From assembly GCA_037143735.1 (NCBI GenBank), contig JBAWYD010000010.1, positions 1-33,325 of the forward strand: DNA of 33,325 bases, read 5' to 3'. Made by a program: the position numbers and the translations under genes. Shown here in pieces: positions 24,234 through 32,691 of the stretch (its first letter is position 1; the number at the start of each line of letters is the position of its first letter). The stretch comes from JAPLJQ01 sp037143735. Lineage in GTDB: Bacteria > Desulfobacterota > Syntrophia > Syntrophales > UBA2185. The notes below the pieces were generated by a model. That model did not search any database. It was not told the origin of the DNA and saw only the letters and a program-made list of their open reading frames with translations.

Positions 24234-25994
24234 GTGGATATTTTCAGGCGTATTTTAAAACTTGCAAGGCCCCACACTCCGAAGTTCATCATGGCGATGG
24301 TCTGCATGCTTATCGTAGGCGCCACGACATCCGCCCTGGCCTTTCTGGTAAAGCCGACTCTCGATGAAATCTTCCTCAAGAAGAACGCCGACATGCTGAT
24401 ATGGATCCCCGTCGCTGTCATTGCCATATACCTGACAAAAGGGGTGTGCACTTACACACAGACGATTCTGATGAGTTTTATCGGACAGCGTGTCGTCGCA
24501 GACCTTCGCAATAACCTCTACAAGCAGATGCAGATGCAATCCCTCTCATTTTTCACGAAAAATCCTACCGGTATCCTCATGTCGCGGATCACCAACGACG
24601 TCAGTTACGTCCAGGGGGCCGTTTCCGAAGCTGTCACCAGCCTCCTGAAAGACTCCTTCACCCTTATCTGCCTCGTGTTTGTCATCTTCTATCGGGACTG
24701 GCAACTGGCGATCATCGCCGTGTTCGTCTTTCCTCTCGCGATCTACCCCATCGCCAAGTTCGGTGAAAAAATGAGAACGATTGCCACAAGCACCCAGGTG
24801 ACGATAGGCAGTCTGACCACCCTCCTCCAGGAAACCATATCCGGAACGAGGATTGTGAAGGCATTCAGCATGGAAGACTACGAAAACAAACGGTTTGCCA
24901 ATGAAAACGAGCACCTCTTCAAGCTGGCCATGAAATCCGTATCCATCAACGCCGTATCGAGCCCGTTCATGGAATTTCTGGGCGGTATCGGGATCGCCAC
25001 GATCGTCTTTTATGGAGGCTACCAGGTCATCCAAGGCGTCTCGACGCCGGGGACGTTTTTTTCTTTCCTGACCGCTTTGATCATGCTCTACGAACCGGTC
25101 AAGAGGCTGACCAACGTCAATAACACGATACAGCAGGGAATCGCCGGTGCGCAACGGGTGTTCAGCATCATCGACCTGGTTCCCGATATCAGGAATCATG
25201 CCGATGCCGCGGCGCTTCCGAAGATTTCCAAAGGGATTGACATTCAGCATGTTTCCTTCCGTTACGAAGAAACACCGGTTCTGAAAAACATCCATCTTTC
25301 CATAAAAGCCGGCGAAGTCGTCGCCTTTGTCGGCATGAGCGGCGGAGGAAAAACGACCCTTGTCAACCTGATCCCGCGTTTTTACGATGTCACGGAGGGA
25401 CGGATCCTGATAGACGGCCATGACATCCGCGATGTTACCATCGAATCCCTCCGGGGTCAGATCGGCATCGTGACCCAGCAGACCATTCTTTTTAACGACA
25501 CGGTGAAAAACAATATCGCCTACGGCGACATCGAAAAGACCGACGATGATATCATTCAGGCGGCGCGTGCTGCCAATGCCAGCGACTTTATTATGAATCT
25601 GCCGAAGGGATACGACACGGTCATCGGAGAACAGGGAGCCAAACTTTCCGGCGGGGAGAGACAGCGGATTTCCATCGCACGGGCGCTGCTCAAGGATGCC
25701 CCCATTCTCATCCTCGACGAGGCGACGTCTTCTCTCGATACGGAAGCGGAAATTGAAGTCCAGGATGCCCTCGAAACCCTTATGAAGGGACGAACCACCC
25801 TGATCATCGCCCACCGGCTTTCAACGATCCGGAACGCCGACCGGATCATCGTGCTTTCTAAAGGTGAAATTGTTGAGGAAGGCGCCCACGAATCCCTTCT
25901 TGAAAAAAGAGGGGAATACTTTAAATTCCATAACATGCAGTTCAAGGATGAAAACAGGAATCATCCTTCGAACTCCAATGCTGTTAATACGTGA
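24234..25994 (+). CDS. msbA: Lipid A export ATP-binding/permease protein MsbA
   Basis: MsbA flips core-lipid A across the inner membrane. It starts at GTG 24234. The six-helix membrane domain covers residues about 15-310, and the ATPase domain follows from about 335: Walker A GMSGGGKT (367-374), signature LSGGERQRISIARAL, Walker B PILILDEATSSLD and the switch His in IIAHRLST. At 586 residues it is a full half-transporter acting as a homodimer. Its stop overlaps the lpxK start by one base. Confidence 0.92.
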   Translation: MDIFRRILKLARPHTPKFIMAMVCMLIVGATTSALAFLVKPTLDEIFLKKNADMLIWIPVAVIAIYLTKGVCTYTQTILMSFIGQRVVADLRNNLYKQMQMQSLSFFTKNPTGILMSRITNDVSYVQGAVSEAVTSLLKDSFTLICLVFVIFYRDWQLAIIAVFVFPLAIYPIAKFGEKMRTIATSTQVTIGSLTTLLQETISGTRIVKAFSMEDYENKRFANENEHLFKLAMKSVSINAVSSPFMEFLGGIGIATIVFYGGYQVIQGVSTPGTFFSFLTALIMLYEPVKRLTNVNNTIQQGIAGAQRVFSIIDLVPDIRNHADAAALPKISKGIDIQHVSFRYEETPVLKNIHLSIKAGEVVAFVGMSGGGKTTLVNLIPRFYDVTEGRILIDGHDIRDVTIESLRGQIGIVTQQTILFNDTVKNNIAYGDIEKTDDDIIQAARAANASDFIMNLPKGYDTVIGEQGAKLSGGERQRISIARALLKDAPILILDEATSSLDTEAEIEVQDALETLMKGRTTLIIAHRLSTIRNADRIIVLSKGEIVEEGAHESLLEKRGEYFKFHNMQFKDENRNHPSNSNAVNT

Positions 25995-27094
25995 TGAAGA
26001 AATTGAATAACTGGCTCAGGCGAATCTGGTATACCGATGGCACGCATTCTGTGCTGAATCCCGTGATACCGATGTTAAGTTTTCTGTCGTTTCTATACCG
26101 TTTAGCTGTAGGCCTGAGAAACCGGCTGTATGACCTGGGAATCATTAAACAGGAGAGGCTTCCCTGCAAGGTCATCAGCATAGGGAATATCACTGTCGGC
26201 GGAACGGGGAAGACACCGACGGTCATCATGCTTGCAAATTTCCTCAAGGGAAAAGGGTACAGGCCCGCCGTTTTGAGCAGGGGATATGGCGGAAAAACGA
26301 AATCCCCCGTAAACATCGTTTCAGACGGCGCTCATACCTTGATGGGGCACGTTGAAGCAGGGGACGAGCCGGTTCTCATCACGAAATCGACGGAGGGAAT
26401 ACCCGTACTCACCGGGCCAAAAAGAACCCTCACGGGCAGGGTCGCCATAGAAAACCTGGGCGCCGACATCCTGATCCTTGACGATGCCTTTCAACACAGG
26501 CGCATTTTCAGAGATATGGACATTGTCCTCCTGAATCGGGAAAAACCCTTCGGAAACGGATTCCTCCTCCCCGGGGGACCCCTCAGGGAACCACCGGAAG
26601 CTCTGAAACGGGCCGATTTCATCATATGGAAAGACAGCTCCCCCGACGGCCGTTATCCAAAATTCCAGGAACAGGGTATCGACAAGTTCCTCCCCGTCCT
26701 GTCAGGATACCTGAAGCCGAAAGCCGTCGTACGGGGAAACGCAGGAGAGTCCCTCCCCATAGAATACATAAAGGGGAAAAATATCTGCGCCTTTGCGGGA
26801 ATCGGTTCGCCGGAAACCCTGGCGGAAACGATAGAGTCCATCGGCGGGGTCGTAGTCAGTTTCCTGCCCTTCCCCGACCACTGCCGATACACATCAACAA
26901 ATATCTCCGACATACAAAAGAAAGCGTCCGCAACGGGTGCGGAAATCATCATGACCACGGAAAAGGACGGTATCCGATTGACCGATTTCCCCGACTTCCT
27001 GAAAGATATTTTCGTTTTGAGGGTGGAAATGGAAATGCTTCCGTCCCGGGACGCATTTGAAAAAATGCTGCTGGAAGAATTAAAGAAAGCATGA
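25994..27094 (+). CDS. lpxK: Tetraacyldisaccharide 4'-kinase LpxK
   Basis: LpxK phosphorylates the 4' position of the disaccharide to give lipid IVA. The N-terminal hydrophobic stretch (LSFLSFLYRLAVG) associates with the membrane, and the P-loop is GGTGKT (69-74) in SIGNITVGGTGKTP. DDAFQHRR and LLPGGPLREP are further family motifs. I start at the ATG at 25994, which overlaps the msbA stop as TGATG; a GTG one codon earlier is possible. Length (366) is slightly above the E. coli enzyme. Confidence 0.93.
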   Translation: MKKLNNWLRRIWYTDGTHSVLNPVIPMLSFLSFLYRLAVGLRNRLYDLGIIKQERLPCKVISIGNITVGGTGKTPTVIMLANFLKGKGYRPAVLSRGYGGKTKSPVNIVSDGAHTLMGHVEAGDEPVLITKSTEGIPVLTGPKRTLTGRVAIENLGADILILDDAFQHRRIFRDMDIVLLNREKPFGNGFLLPGGPLREPPEALKRADFIIWKDSSPDGRYPKFQEQGIDKFLPVLSGYLKPKAVVRGNAGESLPIEYIKGKNICAFAGIGSPETLAETIESIGGVVVSFLPFPDHCRYTSTNISDIQKKASATGAEIIMTTEKDGIRLTDFPDFLKDIFVLRVEMEMLPSRDAFEKMLLEELKKA

Positions 27095-28146
27095 AGGTCA
27101 GAATTTCAACAAACCGTCCTTTTAACGGGGCAAAACGGATTCTCATCCGCGGCACGAACTGGATCGGCGACGCCGTAATGACACTGCCCGCCGTTTCAGC
27201 CGTCAGAAAAACATTTCCCGATGCGCGGATTTCCATACTTGCCAAACCATGGGTTGCGGAAGTCTTCAATCTCAGCAAAGATGTCGACGAGGTCATCCTG
27301 TTTCAAAGCCCCGGAATCCATTCGGGCGTGGCGGGGAAATTCGGATTGTCACAGAACCTGAGGGCCATGAAATTCGATACGGCCATCCTTCTGCAAAACG
27401 CCATCGAGGCCGCCATCATCTCATGTCTGGCGGGAATTCCTGTCAGGGCAGGATACAATTCCGACGGGAGGGGGCTCCTGCTGACCCACTCCGTCAGAAG
27501 GACAGAAGCCATACGGAAAGTCCATCAGACGGAATATTATCTGGAAATGGTCAAATCACTCGGCTGTCAATCGGCAGGAACCGATGTCCGCCTCCGACCG
27601 GGGAAAGACTACGATGCGCTGGCGGAAGAGATATGTGACGCTCATGGAATAGGCAGGGAAGGCATCCTCGTCGGTATGGCGCCCGGAGCGACTTACGGAC
27701 CCGCCAAACGATGGTTTCCCGAAAGGTTTGCCGCCGTCGCCGACAGGGTGATTGACGATTACCATGCCCGGGTGATTATATTCGGAAGCAATCAGGACGG
27801 AGAAAGCGCGGATCAGGTTCAACAAAACGCCCGTCATCCCCTGATCAGCCTTGCTGGAAAGACGAATCTGAAGGAAGCCATCGCCGTCATGGCGCGATGC
27901 AGCCTTTTTATTTCCAACGACTCCGGCCTGATGCACGTCGCCGGGGCATTGAACATCCCCACGGTGGCTATTTTCGGGTCAACAAACCCCGTTACGACTT
28001 CCCCTGTGGGGGATAAAAGTGTCATCATACACAAGGATATCGAATGCAGTCCATGCCTGAAAGAGACATGTCCCACAGATTTCCGCTGCATGGACATGAT
28101 CAGCGTTGATGACGTGTCTGATGTCGTCAGAAGGCTGTTGAAATGA
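27091..28146 (+). CDS. waaF: ADP-heptose:LPS heptosyltransferase II
   Basis: A GT9-family enzyme adding the second heptose of the LPS inner core. The N-terminus ILIRGTNWIGDAVMTLPAV is the classic WaaF start. The donor site is in FISNDSGLMHVAGALNIPTV, and FGSTNPVTTSP follows. Cysteines near the end (CSPCLKETCPTDFRC) are common in this group outside enterics. The start overlaps the lpxK stop by four bases (ATGA). Length 351 is normal. Confidence 0.92.
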   Translation: MKVRISTNRPFNGAKRILIRGTNWIGDAVMTLPAVSAVRKTFPDARISILAKPWVAEVFNLSKDVDEVILFQSPGIHSGVAGKFGLSQNLRAMKFDTAILLQNAIEAAIISCLAGIPVRAGYNSDGRGLLLTHSVRRTEAIRKVHQTEYYLEMVKSLGCQSAGTDVRLRPGKDYDALAEEICDAHGIGREGILVGMAPGATYGPAKRWFPERFAAVADRVIDDYHARVIIFGSNQDGESADQVQQNARHPLISLAGKTNLKEAIAVMARCSLFISNDSGLMHVAGALNIPTVAIFGSTNPVTTSPVGDKSVIIHKDIECSPCLKETCPTDFRCMDMISVDDVSDVVRRLLK

Positions 28147-28712
28147 AAAAACATGCGGCGGTTTTTCTGGACAGAGACGGAACGATTAACGAAGAGGTAG
28201 GATACCTGGACAACCTGGATAAACTCCAGATCCTGCCCGAGGCTTTTGAGGCGGTGAGATTGGTCAATCAAAGCGGGATGAAAACTGTGGTGATCACCAA
28301 CCAGTCAGGCATTGGGCGGGGATTTTTTGACGAAGCTTTCGTCGGCAGAGTTCACGAAGAAATGCGCAGTCTTTTCCTGAAAGAAGGGGCCGTGATTGAC
28401 AGCTTTTATTATTGCCCGCATCACCCGACGGAAGGTATGGGACAATACCGTCAAGTCTGCTCCTGCCGAAAGCCGGAACCGGGGCTCCTTTTGAAGGCGG
28501 CGGAAGATTTGGATATAGATCTCGGCAAGTCGTACATGATCGGAGATATGCCCAAGGACGTGGAGGTGGGACAAAGGGCGGGGGCGAAGGGAATCCTGGT
28601 CCAGACGGGCTACGGAAAGGTCGCCGACATGGGATCAATTCACCCGGATTATATTGCCCAGGATATCCTTGATGCGGTCACATGGTTGCTGAGCAACAGG
28701 GAAATATCGTGA
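28143..28712 (+). CDS. gmhB: D-glycero-beta-D-manno-heptose-1,7-bisphosphate 7-phosphatase
   Basis: GmhB removes the 7-phosphate in ADP-heptose synthesis, making the donor used by the two flanking heptosyltransferases. It is a HAD phosphatase: nucleophile motif FLDRDGT (D10, D12), ITNQSG as motif II, and IGDMPKDV as motif IV. The zinc site typical of GmhB is visible as CPHHP followed by CSCRKP. At 189 residues it matches the family. It overlaps waaF by ATGA and waaC by GTGA. Confidence 0.93.
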   Translation: MKKHAAVFLDRDGTINEEVGYLDNLDKLQILPEAFEAVRLVNQSGMKTVVITNQSGIGRGFFDEAFVGRVHEEMRSLFLKEGAVIDSFYYCPHHPTEGMGQYRQVCSCRKPEPGLLLKAAEDLDIDLGKSYMIGDMPKDVEVGQRAGAKGILVQTGYGKVADMGSIHPDYIAQDILDAVTWLLSNREIS

Positions 28713-29800
28713 ACATTCTCATTGTCAAACTAAGCGCCATCGGCGATGTCATCCACACCCTCCCGGCTCTCGCCGCGCTCAGAAAGCTTTACCCGCAGGC
28801 CCACATCACTTGGGTTGTCGAAGAGGCGGCCGCTGATCTTATCGAGGGGCATCCCTATCTGGATCGCGTCCTGGTCTCCCGAAGAAAGCACTGGCAGCGG
28901 GATTTAAAAAGAGGTAATTTCAGTAAAAACATCAGGGAAATAAGGTTCTTTGTAAATGCCCTGCGAGATCGTCCCTATGATCTGGTGATTGACTTTCACG
29001 GGCTTCTCAAAAGCGCCGTTCTCGTCCGGCTTAGCGGCGGCGCCAGGAAACTGGGTTTCGATAGCATGCAGGAAGGGAGCGGGTTATTTTACAACGAAAA
29101 GATCCCGGAAGATATGGGCAAACATGCCGTGGATCGGTATCTGGATTTTCCGGCCTACCTGGGGACCAAAAGCGGTAAGGTGGATGGAGAGAACACTCCG
29201 GAGTTTCTCGTTCCCTCAGACGATCGAAACATCCAGAAAGTATCCGCACTGCTGAGTAAAAGTCATCTTGACATCGACAAGCCCTTTGTGGCCATAAATC
29301 CTGTGGCTTTATGGGATACCAAGCTCTGGCGGGAAGACAGATTCGCCATGCTGGCAGACAGGATCGCCAGGGAACTGAATATTCCTGTTGTCATAACGGG
29401 CAGCGCCCATGAAAAATCCTGTGCCGGATCGATTATCAAGGAAGTTAAAACAACAATTGTCGTTGATCTGGCCGGACAGACGACCTTAAAGGATCTGGCA
29501 TGTCTTTACCGGCAAGCCGCCGTGGTCGTGACCACCGACTCCGGCCCGATGCATATTGCCGCCGCCGTCGGCACACCCGTCGTAGCCCTTTTCGGGCCCA
29601 CGGATCCCCGGCGGACAGGGCCTTACGGGCGCGGTCACACGGTCATCAGCAAAACGCTGCCGTGCAGCCCCTGCTTCCTGAAGCAGTGTCCTACAAAAGA
29701 ATGTATGGAGGGAATTACCGTGGAAGAGGTCTTTGAAGGGGTTAAGGAAAAACTGGGGAAAAATACTGAAACTGCTCAGGCGGGAAAGAAGGAGGGATAA
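28709..29800 (+). CDS. waaC: LPS heptosyltransferase I
   Basis: WaaC attaches the first heptose to Kdo of the LPS inner core. It starts at GTG 28709 inside GTGA with the gmhB stop and has AGGGAAA just upstream. A GTG at 28682 would add nine non-family residues. The N-terminus NILIVKLSAIGDVIHTLPAL is diagnostic for the WaaC side of family GT9, and the donor site is in TTDSGPMHIAAAVGTPVVAL. Cysteines again cluster near the end (CSPCFLKQCPTKEC). Length 363 is slightly long because of a charged tail. Confidence 0.9.
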   Translation: MNILIVKLSAIGDVIHTLPALAALRKLYPQAHITWVVEEAAADLIEGHPYLDRVLVSRRKHWQRDLKRGNFSKNIREIRFFVNALRDRPYDLVIDFHGLLKSAVLVRLSGGARKLGFDSMQEGSGLFYNEKIPEDMGKHAVDRYLDFPAYLGTKSGKVDGENTPEFLVPSDDRNIQKVSALLSKSHLDIDKPFVAINPVALWDTKLWREDRFAMLADRIARELNIPVVITGSAHEKSCAGSIIKEVKTTIVVDLAGQTTLKDLACLYRQAAVVVTTDSGPMHIAAAVGTPVVALFGPTDPRRTGPYGRGHTVISKTLPCSPCFLKQCPTKECMEGITVEEVFEGVKEKLGKNTETAQAGKKEG

Positions 29801-29802
29801 AC

Positions 29803-29976
29803 ATGGCGATAAGCAAGGAACTACTGGATATTCTGGCTTGCCCAAAATGCAAGGGGGATATATACCTTAATGAAACGCAAGACGGATTGATCTGCGACAA
29901 TTGTAAACTTTTATACGAAATTAAAGACGATATTCCCATAATGTTGATTGACGAGGCGAAACCGCTAAAACGCTAA
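29803..29976 (+). CDS. Small Trm112/YcaR-family zinc-ribbon protein
   Basis: A 57-residue protein beginning MAISKELLDILACPKCKGDI, with a second cysteine pair in CDNC, giving a four-Cys zinc ribbon, and ending in IPIMLIDEAKPLKR. This is the Trm112/YcaR (UPF0434) family. GGAGG lies 7 bases before the ATG. In E. coli ycaR sits between lpxK and kdsB, so its position at the end of this LPS gene run is in keeping with a conserved association. The molecular role in bacteria is not settled; Trm112 activates methyltransferases in eukaryotes. Confidence 0.85.
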   Translation: MAISKELLDILACPKCKGDIYLNETQDGLICDNCKLLYEIKDDIPIMLIDEAKPLKR

Positions 29977-29996
29977 AATGCAAGACCTGACCCCCA

Positions 29997-31892
29997 TTAT
30001 TCAAGGACGCTGTTTACCTCTTGAGGCGTATATTCGGGAACAATCTCCTGAAGTTTCCTTTTTATGGCCTGAGAATCATGACAATTTGCCGCATTATACA
30101 GTTGCTGTAATTCAGAATTCAGCCATTCCCGTAGTTCCACAGGATTATTTAAACCGTCGGGCCGAAGCACCATGATTTTTTCGTGTCCTGTGGGTACGAT
30201 ACCTTCTCCAACAGTAATGAGTTCTTCATAGAGTTTTTCCCCTTCCCGCAGGCCGGTAAAGACGATCTTGATGTCTTTGTCCGGATCTTTGCCGGAAAGC
30301 CGGATCAGGTCTCTCGCCATATCAGCAATTTTTACAGGCGTTCCCATCTTCAGAATGAAAATTTCGCCACCCTCTCCCATGGCGCCTGCCTGGATGATCA
30401 TCTGAGCGGCTTCGGGTATGGTCATAAAAAAGCGGTTGACATCGGGATGCGTCACGGTGACAGGCCCTCCCCGCTCTATCTGCCGTCGGAACAGGGGTAT
30501 TACAGAGCCCGAAGAACCAATGACGTTGCCAAACCGCACGGCAACAAATTTTGTTCCATTCTCTTGAAAAGACTGCAGGAGGAGTTCCGTCACACGTTTG
30601 CTTGCGCCCATAACATTGGTGGGCCGCACGGCCTTATCTGTCGAAACCAGCACAAACCGCTCCACATTATGTTCAGCAGCCAGTTCCATGACCACCCGGC
30701 TTCCCATGATATTGTTCGTAACCGCCTCCCAGGGGTTCATTTCCAGTATCGGCACATGCTTATAGGCCGCCGCGTGAAATACCACATGGGGGTGAAATCT
30801 CTGAAAAACCGATTTCATGAAGTTCATGTCCTGAACGCGCCCGAGAATACCCGTACATTTTTGATAATAGAGTTCCTGCTGAAGTTCCATCTGAATGTGA
30901 AAAAGGTTCGCCTCGTTCGCGTCCACCAGAATGAGAGACCGGGGCTGGAATTTAACCACCTGCCTGCATAGCTCCGACCCGATGGAACCGCCGCAACCCG
31001 TAATGAGAACTGTCCGTCCGTCAAGATACTCTCTGATACCCGTAATATCAAGATTCACAGGCTTTCGCCCCAGTAAATCCTCGAAGCTCACGTCCCGCAA
31101 AGCCTTGATGCTTACACGGCCGTCGATAATTTCCCCAATACCAGGCAGGGTTTTGTAGGTAATATCACATCCTTTGCAGAGTTCTACGATGTGCCGCATC
31201 TGTTCACCTGTGGCTGACGGAATGGCGATGAGAATTTCATCAATCCTTTTTTTCTCCACCAGAGCCGGCAGCTCTTCAATAACGCCCAGCACCGGGACAC
31301 CATGAATCGAGCGACCCTGCTTTTGCGGATTATCATCAATAAAGCCTGCAATATCATAGACAAGTTCTCTATTTTCAAATATCTCTCGAAGCATCTTTTC
31401 ACCGGCATCGCCCGCACCGACAATCAAGATACGTTTTTTGTGTCTTTTCTGAGACGCCTCCATGCGATCGGAGTTAGTGCTTGGCTGAAAGTAAGTAAAA
31501 TAAGCGCGGATCATGAAACGCAATCCACCGGCAAGAAGAAATGTCAGGATTCCATCCATTAAGAATACAGCCCGTGAAAAACCCTGAAAACGGTACAAAT
31601 AGAGGATCGCCGCCATGATCAAAAGCATGGATATTAAGCAAGCCTGGGCCAGCCGCCAGAAATCACGAATGCTTGTATAGCGCCACATCCCCCGATAAAG
31701 ACCGAAACAGAAAAAAACAGAGAGCTTCAGCGGTATGAGCCAGATCAGGATGGTTTTAATTTGATTAATGTCCACCTGAGCCAGGCTGAATTCGAAGCGG
31801 AATAAATAGGCGGCAGTAAGAGCAATCGCAAAGAGAAGCGCGTCGCTTACGATCATCAAGTACAGCTTTGGATTTTTCAGTTGCCGATGCAT
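29997..31892 (-). CDS. Membrane-bound nucleotide-sugar 4,6-dehydratase (PglF/WbpM/CapD type)
   Basis: This family makes 4-keto-6-deoxy sugars, usually from UDP-GlcNAc, for surface glycans. About four membrane helices (near residues 10-32, 46-66, 82-102 and 108-126) lead into a first Rossmann-like domain (GAGDAG, 159-164) and a catalytic short-chain dehydrogenase domain (TGCGGSIG, 298-305). The active site carries STDK (417-420) and Met in place of Tyr with Lys (M428, K432 in NVMGASK), as known for PglF and WbpM. At 631 residues it is full length. It lies downstream of the sugar transferase gene on the same strand and converges on the Trm112 gene. Confidence 0.88.
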   Translation of the reverse strand: MHRQLKNPKLYLMIVSDALLFAIALTAAYLFRFEFSLAQVDINQIKTILIWLIPLKLSVFFCFGLYRGMWRYTSIRDFWRLAQACLISMLLIMAAILYLYRFQGFSRAVFLMDGILTFLLAGGLRFMIRAYFTYFQPSTNSDRMEASQKRHKKRILIVGAGDAGEKMLREIFENRELVYDIAGFIDDNPQKQGRSIHGVPVLGVIEELPALVEKKRIDEILIAIPSATGEQMRHIVELCKGCDITYKTLPGIGEIIDGRVSIKALRDVSFEDLLGRKPVNLDITGIREYLDGRTVLITGCGGSIGSELCRQVVKFQPRSLILVDANEANLFHIQMELQQELYYQKCTGILGRVQDMNFMKSVFQRFHPHVVFHAAAYKHVPILEMNPWEAVTNNIMGSRVVMELAAEHNVERFVLVSTDKAVRPTNVMGASKRVTELLLQSFQENGTKFVAVRFGNVIGSSGSVIPLFRRQIERGGPVTVTHPDVNRFFMTIPEAAQMIIQAGAMGEGGEIFILKMGTPVKIADMARDLIRLSGKDPDKDIKIVFTGLREGEKLYEELITVGEGIVPTGHEKIMVLRPDGLNNPVELREWLNSELQQLYNAANCHDSQAIKRKLQEIVPEYTPQEVNSVLE

Positions 31893-31910
31893 AATTTTAT
31901 CAAATGGTTA

Positions 31911-31935
31911 GTGTTTGACACCCTCGTAAAAAGTC
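31911..31935. repeat. 25-bp direct repeat, copy 1 (left end of the element)
   Basis: The 25 bases from GTGTTTGACACC through AAAAAGTC are identical to 32050-32074. They include the left terminal inverted repeat plus 12 bases outside it. Confidence 0.75.
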
Positions 31936-32042
31936 GCAATTTGACTCTTTTGTCATTCCGTGCTTGACACGGAATCCAGTGTTTTTAGATAGTTCTGGAT
32001 ACCGGCTTCCGCCGGTATGACGGTTAGGGGACTTTTTACGAG
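31923..32042. repeat. MITE/REP-like element with 13-bp terminal inverted repeats
   Basis: CTCGTAAAAAGTC (31923-31935) and GACTTTTTACGAG (32030-32042) are perfect inverted ends of a 120-bp non-coding element. Inside, GTCAT (31952-31956) pairs with ATGAC (32017-32021) and ATCCAG (31974-31979) pairs with CTGGAT (31995-32000). These enclose two hairpins, TTCCGTG/CACGGAA (31956-31962/31968-31974) and ACCGGC/GCCGGT (32001-32006/32011-32016). The result is a nested, cruciform-like fold. The element has no reading frame of note and separates the dehydratase from the sugar transferase gene. Confidence 0.7.
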
Positions 32043-32049
32043 AGCATCA

Positions 32050-32074
32050 GTGTTTGACACCCTCGTAAAAAGTC
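32050..32074. repeat. 25-bp direct repeat, copy 2
   Basis: Identical to 31911-31935, offset by 139 bases. Its final bases overlap the stop codon of the sugar transferase gene (minus strand, 32073-32075). It looks like a partial second copy or the scar of a tandem duplication. Confidence 0.75.
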
Positions 32075-32633
32075 AGTGTTTAATCCCTCTTCTTCTTAAA
32101 ACATTGACAGCGGTCATCCATACTATTTTTAAATCCAGGATAATACTTTTATTTTTCATGTAATACGCATCGTATTCTACTTTAAGCGGGATCGGAATGT
32201 CATCCCTGCCGTTTACCTGTGCCCAGCCCGTAACACCGGGAACAAGTCTATGAATTCCCCTTTTCGACCTAAGGTCAATAAGATCATCCTGGTTATACAA
32301 GGCTGGCCTTGGCCCAATAAAACTCATGTCACCTTTTAAGATACTCCATAGTTGCGGCAGTTCGTCAAGGCTGAATTTTCGGAGGCATGATCCGACGGAT
32401 GTCAGGTAGAGATCGGGATCACTCATCAGATGAGTTGCAACCTCAGGAGCATCCAGTCTCATCGTGCGAAACTTAGGCATTCTGAATATGGTGTTGTTGA
32501 TACCCACCCGGTCTGATCGGTATAGTGCCGGGCCTTTGGAAGTTAGTTTAACAAACAAGGCAATAAGAATCATGGGAATGGATAAAAAACATAACAGAAA
32601 AAGACTCAACAGGACATCACAGATACGTTTCAA
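32073..32633 (-). CDS. Small phosphoglycosyl transferase (PglC/WcaJ C-domain family)
   Basis: This enzyme starts a surface glycan by moving a sugar phosphate from UDP-sugar to undecaprenyl phosphate. The 186-residue size is the minimal PglC form: one re-entrant membrane helix (about residues 6-28), then the family blocks YRSDRVG, FRMPKFRTM, SLDELPQLWSILKGDMSFIG with PRP, and PGVTGWAQVNGRDDI. The Asp-Glu catalytic pair is in LDELPQ. Paired with the PglF-like dehydratase downstream, a 2,4-diamino-trideoxy or 6-deoxy-HexNAc sugar is a plausible first residue. The last codons run into the 25-bp repeat. Confidence 0.88.
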   Translation of the reverse strand: MKRICDVLLSLFLLCFLSIPMILIALFVKLTSKGPALYRSDRVGINNTIFRMPKFRTMRLDAPEVATHLMSDPDLYLTSVGSCLRKFSLDELPQLWSILKGDMSFIGPRPALYNQDDLIDLRSKRGIHRLVPGVTGWAQVNGRDDIPIPLKVEYDAYYMKNKSIILDLKIVWMTAVNVLRRRGIKH

Positions 32634-32691
32634 AGCTCGTCACCTTCCCGCATCTCTTTGACCGTCTCTTACCAACCCGTCCCCCTATTTT

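Noticed and set aside
24546..25814. 422-codon open frame on the minus strand inside msbA
   Set aside because: The plus strand carries complete MsbA motifs in this stretch; the antisense product is rich in Asp, Gly and Arg without domain features.
30183..30971. 262-codon plus-strand frame within the dehydratase gene
   Set aside because: It is a shadow of the conserved dehydratase catalytic domain on the other strand.
31911..32074. CRISPR-like repeats
   Set aside because: There are only two copies of the 25-base repeat, and the intervening sequence is itself a palindromic element with inverted ends.
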